A stretch of 64,000 nt of DNA, taken from Aselliscus stoliczkanus (taxonomy: Eukaryota > Chordata > Mammalia > Chiroptera > Hipposideridae). The notes beneath the pieces were generated by a model, which was not told where the DNA came from, did not search any database, and worked only from the letters and a program-made list of their open reading frames with translations. How positions within the stretch are numbered: position 1 is the stretch's first letter; each line of letters opens with the position of its first letter. Location of the stretch: the NCBI GenBank assembly GCA_033961575.1, contig CM066728.1, positions 184,069,678 through 184,133,677 of the forward strand, in the 5' to 3' direction. Positions 23,183 to 35,604 of the stretch are shown here, in pieces. Made by a program: the position numbers and the translations under genes.

Positions 23183-24490
23183 CATGCCATCACCAAATAG
23201 TGAGAGTTTTACTTCTTCCTTTTCAATTTGGATGCTTTTTATTTCTTTCTCTTGCCTAATTGGTGTGGCTAGTACTATGCTGAATAAAAAGGGTGAGAAT
23301 GGACATCCTTTTCAAGTTCCTGATCTTAGAGGAAAAGTTTTCAATTTTTCCCAATGAGTCTGATATTAGCTGAGGGTTTGTCATTTATGACCTTTATTAC
23401 ATTGACATATGTTCCCTCTGTACCCTCTATACTTTGTTGAAAGTTTTCATCATAAATGGATGTTGAATTTTGTCAAGTGCTTTTTTTGCATCTCTTGAGA
23501 TGCTCATATGATTTTTGTTCTTCACTTTGTTAATGTTCTGTATCACATTGATTGATTTGCATGTGATAAACCATCTTTGCATCCCTGGACTAAACTCTAC
23601 TTGATTGTGATATATGGTCCCTTTAATGTACTGTTGAATTCATTTGCTGATATTTTGTTGAGAATTTTTGATCCGTGTTCATTAAAGAAATTGGTGTGTA
23701 ATTTTTTTTTTTTTTTTTTTGTCCTTGTCTGGTTTTGGTATCAGGGTAATGCTGGCCTTATGAAGTGAGTTTGGAAGCATTCCCTCCTCTTCAATTTTTT
23801 GAAATAGTTTGAGAAGGATAGACATTAAATCTTTTTTGAATCTTTGGTGAATTTCACCAGTGAAGCCTAGATCCAAGTCTTGGAAAATTGCATGTTTCTA
23901 GGAATATATCCATTTATGTTATGTCCAGTTTGTTGGTGTAAATTTCTTGTAGAAATCTCTTATGATCGTTTCTATTTCTATGGTATCTGTTGTAACTTCT
24001 CTCTCATTTCTGATTTTGTTTATTTAAGCCCACTCTCTTTTTTTCCTTGGTTAGACTATCAAAAGGTTTATTAATTTTGTTTATCTTTTCAAAGAACCAG
24101 CTTGTAGTTTCATTGATGTTTTGCATTGTCTTCTTGGTGTCAATTATATTTATTTCATTTGTTCTGTTTTCTGGTTCCTGTAGGTATAAAGTTAGATTGT
24201 TTGTTTGACATTTTTCTTGTTTCTTGAGCTGGGTCTGTACCGATACGGACTTCCCTCTGAGAACTGCCTTTGCTATATCCAGATATTTTTGTGTGCCTTT
24301 TCTGTTTTCATTTATTTTTAGGTATTTTTTTTCTTGATTCAATGACCCATTGGTTGTTCGGCAGCATGTTGAACACATTTTTGTGGTTTTACCAGTTTTC
24401 TTTTTGTAATTTATTTCCAGTTTTATACCATTGTGGATGGAGACTTGATATGATTTCAGTCTTCTTTAATTTAATGAGCCTTATTTTGTG

Positions 24491-24764
24491 ACCAACATGT
24501 AAAAAGATGGGAATTTTACAATGACTTTTAGGTAATAAAAATATGCAACCAGGATTGAGAATCACTGATGGCTGAACATTAACCAGTAAACTGTGACTAA
24601 TTTACAAATAATTCTGAATGACTGAGAGCTGCTGTTTGAGCCTGGAAGCATGGAAGATCCCTTCTGAGTTGTTGAGTAGGTGGGTGGTCTGATGAAAATC
24701 ATATTCTAAACTTAGTTGATAAATGTGAAGAATTTGAGTTAAATGTATGTAATCTTAGCAAAAT
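24491..24764. other. unassigned DNA
   Basis: No feature is recognised between the L1 and the tail-only insertion. Confidence 0.4.
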
Positions 24765-24782
24765 TTCAGGATATCAATGTAT

Positions 24783-24813
<31 letters not shown>

Positions 24814-24827
24814 TTCAGGATATCAAT
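24765..24827. mobile_element. (TTTA)n tract between 14-bp direct repeats
   Basis: The 14-mer ttcaggatatcaat occurs at 24765-24778 and again, unchanged, at 24814-24827. Between them lie 35 bases that are almost only TTTA units. This is the expected result of a retrotransposon insertion truncated down to its tail, in antisense (tail TAAA repeats). SINE tails of this kind occur in this window, for example at 41019. Confidence 0.6.
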
Positions 24828-25689
24828 TTAAAATCAAGGTGGGAAGGGGGAAAAAGACATAATCTATACTCTGTTATATATAAAAAAATTTAGTAATAAT
24901 TAGAGCCTGCTAGCAGTGTGATTGTATCCTGATTAAATCAGAATATTTTTGACATTTGATGAGTGGTTATATAACATGAACTTTAATATTCTTTTAAAGC
25001 TCCAATATTAAAAAGGGCAGTGGAAAATTATTTTAAAAAAAATAGAATCAGAGCATTGTTGGGGCTTAGTGTTGGTAGTTTTCTCCCTCCAACCCTTTAC
25101 ATATTGTACTATGTAAAAATCTTACATATGCTTCACTTAATATGCTCCAGTAGTGACTCTTCATATTTGCATAGACCATGTGACTATAGATAGATCAGAT
25201 AGCCTTAGAGGGGAAAATCATAAACTCAGTTTGAAAAATGCTGGCCTAAAACGAGTTTGTATATTCAAGGATGACTGATGTAAATACAGTTTGAAACTTG
25301 AAACTCAGTATTAGGAAAGGTAGTTTTGAAGAGAGGTGCCATGGAGATAGTGAAAGTCGCAAACTAGTGTTGAACTCAGTAAGAAGAGCCCCAGACAAGA
25401 AGGGAAATGGCAGACACGTGCAGTTTAATGACTGAAACAAGTAATAGCTGGACTGAAAACCTGTTGAAGGTTCAGTCCCATTCTTTCATTATATAGAAAT
25501 GTAATAATTCCTCAATAAATGTTTGAAAAGAGAAATTTTAATTCTACCAGCAAAATATGAACTGTCATTCTTGATAATTATGTAGTGCTTATATTCTAAT
25601 ATTTAATATCACGCACCCTTCAATATAAATGAGGCCTCAGAGATCTCAGAGTGAGAACCAGCTTAAAATTAAAATCTGGAAACATTAAT
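24828..25689. other. unassigned AT-rich DNA
   Basis: No repeat family or gene is recognised. Confidence 0.4.
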
Positions 25690-26231
25690 CCATAAAAATG
25701 TATGTGCTCCAATGTTTTTTACAGCTTTATTTACGGTGGCCAAGACATGGAATATACCAAAGTGTCCTTCAATAATGATTGAATAAAGAAGATGTGGTAT
25801 ATATATACACAATGGAATACTACTCTGCCATCAGAAAAGATCAAGTAGTGTCATTTGCGACAACATGGACTTTGAGATTATTATACTAAGTAAAATGAGT
25901 GAGTCAGGCAGAAAAACTGAAGAACCATATGATTTCACTGATATGTGGTATACATTGATAAAACTGAAAAAAGTAAAGGAACAAGACAAAAAAAGAAGAA
26001 ACAAAAACTCAAACACAGACAATAATTTAGTGGTTGCCAGAGGGTAAGGGGGAAAAGGGGTTGTAGAAGAGGGTAAAAGGGATCAAATATATTATGATGG
26101 AAGAAGAATTGACTCTGGGGGGTGAACACACAATGTGACATATAGATGATATATTACAGAAGTGTATATCTGAAAACAATGTAACTTTACTAACCATTGT
26201 CACTCCAATAAACTTTAATTTAAAAAAAAAT
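25690..26231 (+). mobile_element. 5'-truncated L1 3' end
   Basis: Plus-strand L1 ORF2 end and 3' UTR: acaatggaatactactctgc (25810), ttagtggttgccagagggta (26028), aacacacaatgtgaca (26124) and the end ccaataaactttaatttaaa (26207) before an A run. Only the last 540 bp are present. The same 3' end occurs at 39185. Confidence 0.85.
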
Positions 26232-26599
26232 TACTGAACTTTTCAGGGGAATTCAAGAAAAATTTCCAGGTTCAAATCAGGATACTGAATGAATAAGTTA
26301 AATTATCCTGAGGATTTGTTACCTTAATCTAGTCCTTAGCATGATTGACAGAAAAATGTACATTACCTGTGTGGTCTAAAACACCTCAAACTAAGAATTT
26401 AGTTTAAAATGGCCCTGACTCATGTCACCAGTTGCATGGTGGAAACAAACAGAATCCTCACAGAAAGAACAGACAAAGGGTTAAACAAATCAGCAAAATG
26501 AGGCTGTAATCAAAAGGCACCGTTAAACATAAAGCTGAAGAAAGATTGGAAGTAAAATACAAATAGTATATTGGAGATATATTAGGCAAAAGAGAATTC
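26232..26599. other. unassigned DNA
   Basis: No feature is recognised. Confidence 0.35.
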
Positions 26600-27010
26600 T
26601 TGCCTCCATGCTAATGTTAATGTAAAATATACTTAAAGACACAAAGATTTATTGAGATAAAGAGGATCATTATGTAATTATAAACATTTAAATTTGCCAG
26701 AAAGACACGTTTTAATCCTGTATACATCTAATGAAATAGCCACAAAATCTAACAAAACTTGATAGAACTGCAGAGAAAGAAACTAATCTACCATCCCATT
26801 TAGAGATATTTTACACAAATCTTAATAATTGATAGATCAAGTATACAAAAATCATTTACACAACATAGAAAACCAGAACAATAGTCACTTGGAGAACTCT
26901 ATGCTGTATTTTATTTATGTAAATAAAATAAAAAACATATTTTGAGATTAACATCTCATTTGCAACCACCATAAATATAGACTTCATGTTGTTTCTACAA
27001 TTGGAAAATA
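26600..27010 (+). mobile_element. L1 ORF2 endonuclease fragment
   Basis: The order aaagaggatcattatgtaat, cttgatagaactgcagagaa, ttgatagatcaagtatac and catctcatttgcaaccacc fits a badly decayed piece of L1 ORF2 endonuclease text. It has no open frame. The fragment at 39200-39540 covers a region just upstream of this one in L1 order. Confidence 0.45.
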
Positions 27011-28444
27011 TTATAAGACCATCTAGGAAAATGTACTCAACCAGATATCCAGAGAATATGGTTGGGCATTTGATGGATTGGAAAAATTAGGCTTTTGCCA
27101 AATTAGAGTCCTTATCCTTGAATTTTAGATGCTTAGTCCCAAGACAGAACAATAGCAGATTAAATGAACATTATTAAAACTTTTGAAGTCTAGTCAAAAA
27201 TGTATTTTCAAAGCTTTGAAATGAAATTGAACAGAAGCCTGATAGCATTTTTCTATGTCTGACATGGCTGCTTCCAAGTGTTACAAGATATAGATATTTG
27301 ATTGTCCATAAAAATAGTTCAAATACTTTTTTTCCATTTCTTTCTAACTGAAAGAGCTTGGGTTTCCTTGCCCTCAAAAGTTACCTTTCAATATTTTCAT
27401 TTTATACCAATCCATTGTTTTGCACCTTTGTGTGTTATTTTATAAGTTCTTTATAGCATACGTTCAATTTCTTTTTGGTTTGTTTATTTGTTTAAGTAAG
27501 AGACTTCTTCATGCCTGATTAACCAGAGTATAGGCAAATTAAGAACCCCTTTCTTTTGAACAAACATCTATTGTGTTCCTTGTTCTTCCTTCTGAAGTGC
27601 TTGAGCTATGTGTACATTGCCTCAAAGACTATTAGCAGATGATGCTTTGTGATATATTATTAAATATTTGACTTTTAATTCTACACTTCTAATTCCTATA
27701 GAAAATAAAATGTGCACGGTCTGATTTTAATATTCTGACACTTTTGTAAATTTGTCTGCACACATTAAATATTCAAGGAATGCTTATAGAATGGAAGGGT
27801 GCATAAATGTGTGCATAAAAGGCTAACTGGGTAGAATATAAGTCCTCTCAGCCTAGTAAATACAACTATTTGGCCCAAGACATCTTTCCTCTTCTACTGT
27901 ACTGGCTGCCTTCCCAGAGCTAACGATGAGGCCTGAAATCAAGCCACTTTTTGACAAAAACACAGGGGGATTTAATCAAGATGTTTGTTTGTTTTTTCTT
28001 AGGCATTAAAATCTGATGCAGTAGTTAAAAAGAACTAGTCAAAGCATTTGCAGAGTTATAAAAGCAATGTAAAAAAACAAAAACAAAAAACAAAACAAAA
28101 AAAACCTCTTCCAAAAGAAGAAATTATGCGAAAAAATAGAGGTTTATTTAAAAAGAGATAGTCTTTCTTAATTATTTCATGTCATAGTTCATCTTAACTG
28201 AAGAAATTGCTACTTAACTACCTTTTCTTATAAAATTGTTTATTTTGCTATAACCTCAAATTTATGAAGTTAATCTGTTTCGTGATTTCATGCCAATGAT
28301 GCCGCTCGTAATAGGTGAGTTCTTCACGTGAGAGGCTGTAAATATAGCAATGTATTGAAACAGCCTAGGATACCCTTTTCTCTTAATAACCAGCCTTTAT
28401 CTGAAGGCCACACACATGCACACCTGTAACTGAGTTTTTCCCTA
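27011..28444. other. unassigned AT-rich DNA with an A-rich run
   Basis: No gene or repeat family is recognised. An A-rich run with scattered C (28071-28105) might be the tail of a lost retroelement. Confidence 0.4.
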
Positions 28445-28770
28445 TAAACATTTTTTAAAAAATTATTATTAGTTACAGATGTATAAAACAATACAATAGT
28501 TATCCTCTTCACCCCTTACAAAGTGACTCCTCCTCCCCTCTCCCCTGCCCCCCAACCTCTGATATCATACATATCTATTACAATTTCATTGACTCCATCC
28601 CCACACTATACTCCACATCCCATGACTGTATAGGTGTTAAATTATAGTTAACATCTAATATTATTGAGCGGCAGCTTCAGATGTACAGTGCAGGGTTCAG
28701 GCCTCTACACATGAAGTCGTCTCCCTAACAAGACATGAGTCCATCTGGTCCCCTAAAAAATATTTACAAC
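28445..28770 (-). mobile_element. probable L1-type 3' UTR repeat, antisense
   Basis: Positions 28463-28600 match 30548-30681 closely (…acaatagttatcc…cttacaaagtgactcctcc…gatatcatacatatctatt…). A T-rich stretch at the left end suggests the reversed tail of a retroelement. I take it as an L1-type 3' UTR, but the family is not named. It extends further than the second copy. Confidence 0.5.
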
Positions 28771-29100
28771 ATTATTGATTACATTAGGGGACTGTTTTAT
28801 TTTGGCTGAAAGTAAGTAATATTACCTGGAAATGTCCAGATATGCAGGATAATTCCATTATAAGCTTCACACAAAGATAAATATATTTGGTTTATTCATA
28901 TATACATGTAAACATATTTACATGCAGGTTTTTAAATGCACATACCTACACTCATGACATATATCTATTTAGCATAAGGGAGTGTCTCATAGGAAGGAGG
29001 AACAAGTAGTGGCCTATATTATGGGTGTGACATGAATAGTTCCCAAATGTTAGTTACCATAACAGATAATCTGCAAGAATTCCACATGACATTTTTCCTT
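28771..29100. other. unassigned DNA
   Basis: No feature is recognised. Confidence 0.4.
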
Positions 29101-29900
29101 AGTTTGGGTTTCCTAGATACAGAGTCTGATATGATGATTTTCGTGCAACTGATTTATTGAGGGAGGAGGGCTCTCAGGTGAAATTTATAAGAGGGTGAAG
29201 GAAGCAGGACAAGGAAGGAAGCCAGACAAAGGTCCAGGCTCAGCTGAAGTCCACAAGGAGCTCTGCAAAATACCGTATTTTGCCATGTATAATGTTCATC
29301 CACGTTTTTGGCCCAAATGTTCAGGGGAAAAAATCTTTTGTTTTAATTTTTTAATTCAAATTTTTATTTGTTTATATTTAGGTACTTGTTTTTTGTATTA
29401 AAAAGCAATTTTAGCATTTTTGATTTATTATTACACTTTTAACTCACAAGCACAAATAAAAGAATTAAAAACATTTATTTGGATACAGAATTAGTACTAC
29501 CCATGTATAATGTACATCCTTATTTTCCCCTGACAAACTTGGGCAAAAAATGTGAGCATTATATACAGCAAAATATGGTAAATATCACAGGCAAGGGGCC
29601 TACCTTTTGTACTTCGTACTCAATCAGCCATTGGCTGCTACTTCCCCTTGTGAGAGGGCATAACTTTCTAGGCATTTCTCCGTGAAGAGGGTCTCCTCTA
29701 GGTCCAGCGCCATTCTCAGGAGGAGAACCTGAGCCATTAACAGGCAACACTCCCAGAAACTGGAGTTAGGTGCACTGTCCAGTAGATGGGTCTGTGCAGA
29801 GCACATCCACTCATTCCCATCTTTCATGTGTATGGGGAGCAGCCCTTGGAAGGGAAAATGTAAGTGCTAACTGGAAAGGTGCCATACTAATCAACAAAAT
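29101..29900. mobile_element. old interspersed repeat split by a TIR element
   Basis: The flanks of the TIR element at 29271-29580 read as one older repeat: tttgggtttcctagatacag (29105), ctgatttattgagggagga (29148), and on the far side tatcacaggcaaggggcct (29583) and tcagccattggctgctact (29622). The texture is that of a common mammalian LTR-like repeat, which I cannot name. Frames at 29195, 29479 and 29559 fall inside it. Confidence 0.5.
29271..29580. mobile_element. non-autonomous DNA transposon with TIRs, 310 bp
   Basis: The left end starts taccgtattttgccatgtat. The reverse complement of the right end starts taccatattttgctgtatat. The inverted repeats extend about 70 bases with mismatches, through …ggcccaaa and …caggggaaaa on each side. 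TA at both outer ends fits a Tc1/mariner-type TA target. The interior is AT-rich and has no transposase frame. Confidence 0.75.
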
Positions 29901-29905
29901 TGTAT

Positions 29906-30513
<608 letters not shown>

Positions 30514-30529
30514 AGATTATGTATTATTT

Positions 30530-30681
30530 ATTTTTTTATTTTTGTATTATTATTAATTACAGATGTACAAAACAATGCAATAGTTATCCTTTTCACCTGT
30601 TACAAAGTGACTTCTCCCTCCCTGCTCCATTGCCCCCTCGCCCCTGATATCATACATATCTATTACAATTCCATTGACTCC
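30530..30681 (-). mobile_element. short 5'-truncated insertion of the L1-type 3' UTR repeat
   Basis: The 16-mer agattatgtattattt flanks the insert at 30514-30529 and 30682-30697. The insert begins with a T-rich tail and continues with the text shared with 28463-28600. It is a retroposed copy truncated to 152 bp, antisense. Confidence 0.7.
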
Positions 30682-30697
30682 AGATTATGTATTATTT

Positions 30698-31859
30698 TTA
30701 CTGGCTTGTCCACTTGGTACTTTGTGTCTTCAGCAGTGTTGTCATTTTTTACTGTGAGTTTATTTATTTTTTCTTAAGATTTGTTCTGTGGAAATTTTTT
30801 GAGACCTTAGCTTAGGGTGTGTTTATTCCAGAGAAGATTAGTCTTTACTTCTACCAGGCACTGAGGGCAATTTTCAGCCTAATTTGACTATGAGGCACAA
30901 TTCTGCATGAAGGCCTCCTTGTTAACATTTTCTCATTAGATTTTTTTATCCTCTTCTACCCACTGTTGAGGTCTACAAGTTTCCAAGATGCCCTATTCTA
31001 TAGGATTATTTTGCCCTAGTTCATATTTGATGGGGTAGTCTTAGCTTTATGTAGGGTAAACCCATTAGGGCAGGTGCTGATTTTGTGGCTACTCCACTGG
31101 GTCTTGCATGATCAAGGAAAGAAAAAAACAGCTCAAGGCCACCAGGGAATAAAAGATACTCTCAGGTAAGCTATAAGCTTCAACATTAATTTCATGTTTT
31201 TCAAAAATTCTTGCTTTCACTTTATTTTTGTTCTCAGAGTAGTTCCCTTATTTTGTGCATAACCCTATATTAAATAAATGAATAAATATATGAATTTATA
31301 TGTTCATAATATATAACTACATATTTGTTTATGAATGTATAACTGAAATAAGTAGATGGACAGGTTATGAGTTTTGTAAAGTTTTTACAAAATCTTGAAT
31401 AAAGGTGTAGTATATGTTTATTAGATGTTAATTTTGGTATTAATATACCTATTAGTATTAATACATTGATTTTTCAACCTCACTTGTAGGCCCCAATATC
31501 TTTCTTATAGTTTGTCTACTAGTTTTTTTTTTTCCAATGTTAGATGACTATTTCAGCATCTCCCAAAACAACTACATTTATAATTTTTTAGCATCAATAT
31601 TTAGATATACTGCCATTGTATCTCAAGTTTTATTATTAAAATAATAATGATTAAAAAGAGAAATTTGAGGTTTTCTGATTCTTTTGGTATTTAGGCAATA
31701 GACTTTATTTTCTGGATACTAACAAAATCTTTAATTCTGACATTTTTAAATTTTCATAAAAAATTCATCTGCTATCCTCTTTGCATTCATTTGATCTGGA
31801 GCAATGGAAGATTAACTTTGCACATCTATTTGTTAAGGAGACTCTGGTTTTCAGCTCAG
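30698..31859. other. unassigned AT-rich DNA
   Basis: No gene or repeat family is recognised. Confidence 0.4.
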
Positions 31860-33000
31860 TTAAAACTCAGTTAATTATTCTATTGAGGCTTTGCTTGTTT
31901 TCCACTTATTTACTTTCAGTTTTCCAGATGCTAATTATCAGTTGAAACTGCACCACTCAATTCAATTTGTTACATTTTCTTATCTTTATTTTCTTCCTTT
32001 GAATTCTTAGAGAATCTAGTTAAATTGTCATTTATAACACTGTGTGTTTTTATTATCCATTTTCTCATATTTTAATCATTTAAAAAATTACGATGAAGTC
32101 TCTCAAACATAAAAAGCTAGAGACAACCATGATAATTATTGATGATCCAACAACTAGTATGATAAAATATAACAAATACAGGTTTAAGCTCTTTTGCATA
32201 GCCTTCATTTCCCCTCCAATCCTAATTTACCCAGCATACTGAATTTATTTATCATTAATTATTTTGTTTTTCTTTTGTTTTAAAATGCAAGTCCATGGGT
32301 AAAAAATCCTAATTTTTCTTTGTTCTCAAATTGTCATTTAATTTAATACATAGTTCAAAATTGATGGTTATTATTTCTTAGAACATTAAAAAAGCACCCT
32401 CTCATCTTCTGGTTTCTATTAATGCTCTTGAACAGTCTACTGTCAAAATAACTATAGTTCCTTGATTGGTAATCTACATTTTCTCTTTGAAGTCTTCAAT
32501 TTTTTTTCATGACTTTGTTTTTCATTCTCTGTTCAGCTTTGTTTAATGTGCTATTTCATCTGTCTATTGACTTTTTATGTTCTATAGTTATGATATCCTT
32601 TTTTGAACTTCATTTTGTTCTGTAAAACCTCTTGGGACATTTTTATAACCTTTTGATTCTTGATTGAATTTTAATTTTCTTATATTACATACCTATTTAT
32701 GTATACTTGTATTTTGTGGTTGATAATTCCATATCTGAAGTTGTTGGGATTTAATTCTATGTTTATTGTTTTTGCTGCGTTTTCACAATAGTGGCTTTCT
32801 ACATCTACTTATTAGTTTTATGTTTATATTTGTTTTATCAAAATCTGTAGGTAAAGATACTTCCTCTCCTAGGAAAACACTTAGCATTTGTTTCTGTAAG
32901 GTGCACTTCCATCTAACTCAAGGCCATTTTAGATTAACTCCATGCGTTGTGGTTTCATTGACCACCCAGAGTATATAAAATTTAAACCCAAAATGTACAT
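31860..33000 (-). mobile_element. possible old L1 3' UTR, antisense
   Basis: The plus strand is T-rich and holds text like the reverse of old L1 3' UTRs, for example gtgctatttcatctgtctat (32549) and ttctgtaaaacctcttggga (32619). The alignment is by impression only, and the edges are approximate. Confidence 0.4.
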
Positions 33001-33261
33001 GAAGGCAGACTTGTAATTACAAATGTTCAGATTAGTTTATTTTCTATGGGGTGCATAGGAGAGAGGAAGGAGGCATTTTTACTAATCAGAGTTGAGCCCA
33101 AGTCAACAGGATATTTTGTGACTGCCCATGGCTAGAAGGTCTATTGGGTTTCTTTTACCCAATCCAATTATAAAGAAAAAAATCTTTCAGAAGTTTCAGT
33201 TAAATAGTTATAATTGTAACTATAAGTCAATCTGATGTATGTTAGATTCATATTTTTTACT

Positions 33262-33811
33262 AGCTTTCTATGGCTGCTATAAGAAAGTACTACACACTAA
33301 ATGGCTTCAGATTCATCATTTCACAATTCAGGATATCAGAAGCCCACAATGGATCAAATCAAGGTGTTGGCAGGACTGCATTCATTTCTGGAGGCTCTAT
33401 GATCTAGGAGCATAATTTGCTTTTTTTGTTTCTTTGTTTTGTTTTTCATTTTCCTCCTTCTAGGAGCCTTCACATTCCGTAGATTATGGCACTCTTCTGT
33501 CTTCAAAGCCAGGAAAGGCAGGTTGAGTCCTCACAACACATTGCATCATGCCAGCCCTGCTTCATCATCACAGCTTCTCTGGCATTGACTCACCTCCCTC
33601 CCTCATATAAGGACACTTATGATTACATGGACCCATCTTGATAACCCAGAATACAATCTTATCTTAAATTTAGCCGATTCTATTAAGGTCAGCTTAATTC
33701 TATCCATAACCATAATTTTCCTTTACCATGTGACCTAACATAGTTACAAGTTCAAAGGATTAGGATGTGAACATGTTTTGGGGGAGGAGGGGCATCATTC
33801 AGCCTACCGTT
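33262..33811 (-). mobile_element. MaLR LTR (MLT1-like), antisense, 550 bp
   Basis: The left end reads ctttctatggctgctataag (33264), the reverse of the family's 3' end. Inside are aatcaaggtgttggcaggac (33358), tcttcaaagccaggaaaggc and catataaggacacttatgat (33603). The right end reads ggggcatcattcagcctacc (33791). A (T)n-rich patch at 33420-33450 interrupts it. It is old, with no internal region seen. Confidence 0.75.
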
Positions 33812-34280
33812 GTATTTATGTCAAAAATAGCTAAAAAGAATTTCCTTACAAAATTGTAAGTGGCCAGCCTGTAATTTATTTGTCTGAAGAGTTAGTCCTT
33901 TTTTATGTTATAAAAGTATGATCATAATATGAATCAGTTCCATCCTAGTGACTTTCTTTTCATTCCAGTATATTACATAAATGAACAAATAATATGACTC
34001 AAAATATATTAAATTTATATTTTTCTAGTGTTGATGACTTTGTTATCTAACAATGCCACTGTAATGACAGGATAATGTACATATTATACAAATCATTGTA
34101 CCCATTTTGCCAAATTATACATTGTATAAAGTGGAACTCCCATACTAAAATACTGAGAATTTCATACTTCATATGCTAATAGCTAATTTCATCTGTTGTA
34201 TAACTATACCACTTTTTTCAGTGATCAGTAAGAATTCTTAAGTAGTATGTAATCATAATTTTTTTCAGGGCTTTGTCCTG
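33812..34280. other. unassigned AT-rich DNA
   Basis: No feature is recognised. Confidence 0.4.
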
Positions 34281-34860
34281 TAAAGGAGTTGCAGTTTCCT
34301 TGCTTTAAAACTTCAAAGTATATCCAGAATCCAGAGCAAGTACTTTTCTCCAATTCTACTGCTGGCATCCCAATTCTAGTCACCATAACCTCTTGTCTGT
34401 GGTAACCCCCTTAGTAGTCACCCATCTCCCATCGCTATCCCCTAACTCTTATTTTCAGTGCATAGTATTGAATGATTCTTTAAAATAGTCAGAATTATCC
34501 TTCATAAAAAAAGCTAGTCTGATTCCCATCATTTTTCTCTTTCAAACCTTCAAAGGTTCCATCTTTCAGGAAAAGACAAGCCAGCATGTTTAAACTGGCG
34601 TGATGCTACACCGGTCCCCCACATCTCTGAGCTTGTCTCTTACTATCCTTTCCTCTCCTGATCGCTCCAGAGACACTAGCTTGATTGCTGTTCATCAAAT
34701 CTCAAGCACTCCTCTCCTAGGAAAGGCTTTCTTTCTGGCTAGGACGTCCTTCCTTCATATAATTGCATAGTTAACATCCTTACCTCTTGTCTTTGCTCCT
34801 CTAGTTCCTTCTCAATGAGTCCTTTACTGAGCATTCTATTGAAAATTGCATCCCCATTCC
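34281..34860 (+). repeat. old mammalian interspersed repeat, family uncertain
   Basis: The text gtctgattcccatcattttt, cttcaaaggttccatctt, tcaaatctcaagcactcctc and gaaaattgcatccccattcc is in the order of a very common mammalian repeat that mimics 'cagatcatgtcactcc…ctccagtggcttcc…cctatttaaaattgcaacccc'. I recognise the pattern but cannot name the family. Confidence 0.5.
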
Positions 34861-35155
34861 AATGGCAAATGAAATCTTGTCATTTGCAAGATATGGGTGA
34901 ATTGTGAGGGCACTATGCTAAGTGAAATAAGTTAGACAGAGAAAGACAAATGCCATATGATCTCTCTTATTTGTGGAATCTAAATGTGTGTGTATATATA
35001 TATATATATAGATATAGATATATATATATATATTCATAGATACAGTAAACAGATTGGTGGTTGCCAGAGGTGCGGAGTAGGGGGAATGGGAAAAATGGGT
35101 GAAATCGGTTTTTGTTTTGTTTTTTAGTTTAAATAAATTGAATTTTAAAAGATCA
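34861..35155 (+). mobile_element. 5'-truncated L1 3' end
   Basis: Plus-strand L1 end: ctatgctaagtgaaataagt (34914), gccatatgatctctcttatt (34951), then a TA-rich microsatellite (34993-35033), ttggtggttgccagaggtgc (35054) and a closing aaataaattgaattttaaaa (35133). Confidence 0.75.
34993..35033. repeat. (TA)n microsatellite inside L1
   Basis: TA-rich tract with two GA interruptions. Confidence 0.9.
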
Positions 35156-35159
35156 CAGA

Positions 35160-35340
35160 GATCATCTAATGCAGATCCATAACTCTAGGCAGATCAGCTC
35201 CCATAAACCCAATTTTACAAAGAAGCAAATGAGGCCCAGAAAGATCAGCTTGCTGTAGTCCCACAGTTATCAAGTTAGATATGAAAATTACAACAACATT
35301 ATCCTGCCATTGAGTTTTACCTGTACAATTCACAACTTGA
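35160..35340 (-). repeat. MIR SINE, antisense, diverged
   Basis: The phrase ccaattttacaaagaagcaaatgaggcccag, read in parts, is the reverse of the MIR core, followed by cccacagttatcaagttag, where MIR usually has the reverse of the 'cacacagctagtaag' text. Confidence 0.55.
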
Positions 35341-35604
35341 AAACTAGCATTTTTCAGTGGTTAAATACAGCACCAAATGATTCAAAACTCTATTATATAT
35401 ATTTTGGAAGAAAAATATACCATGTAAAGTATAAAAAATATATACCAAATGCATATTTTGGAAAGACTTGAATTAATTTTGAAAATGTCTTTGAAAAAGA
35501 ATATTGCCAGGGAAAATTACAAGAAGTAACTTGAATTAATTTTTCTACCATATTTAAAACAACATCTACTTGTAATATGCAAGCTGTTTAAAACTGATTC
35601 TTAC

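Larger units (their letters stand above)
21412..24378 (-). pseudogene. decayed L1 ORF2 (reverse transcriptase) remnant
   Basis: L1 ORF2 encodes the endonuclease/reverse transcriptase that copies L1 RNA into DNA. Here the endonuclease is missing, and the rest is scattered over several frames. A 124-codon open segment (24004-24378) covers the linker before the RT domain. The segment at 23682-23876 carries [19 protein letters not shown] of the RT fingers and then breaks at an A run (T run on plus). The C-terminal segment (21412-21606) has EYYSALKNNEILPF. At 23186-23197 the minus strand reads codons for FGDG where the catalytic FADD is expected, beside the TA microsatellite. It cannot encode an active enzyme. 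Confidence 0.85.
21145..24490 (-). mobile_element. 5'-truncated L1, antisense, about 3.3 kb
   Basis: On the minus strand this is ORF2 from the linker between endonuclease and reverse transcriptase through to the C terminus and the 3' UTR, whose end lies at about 21145. The antisense 3' UTR begins ttttattgacataaaattgg (21157). Microsatellites have grown at 21554 (TG), 23134 (TA) and a T run at 23702-23720. No target duplication was found. The 5' end stops within ORF2, so the copy cannot be autonomous. Confidence 0.9.
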
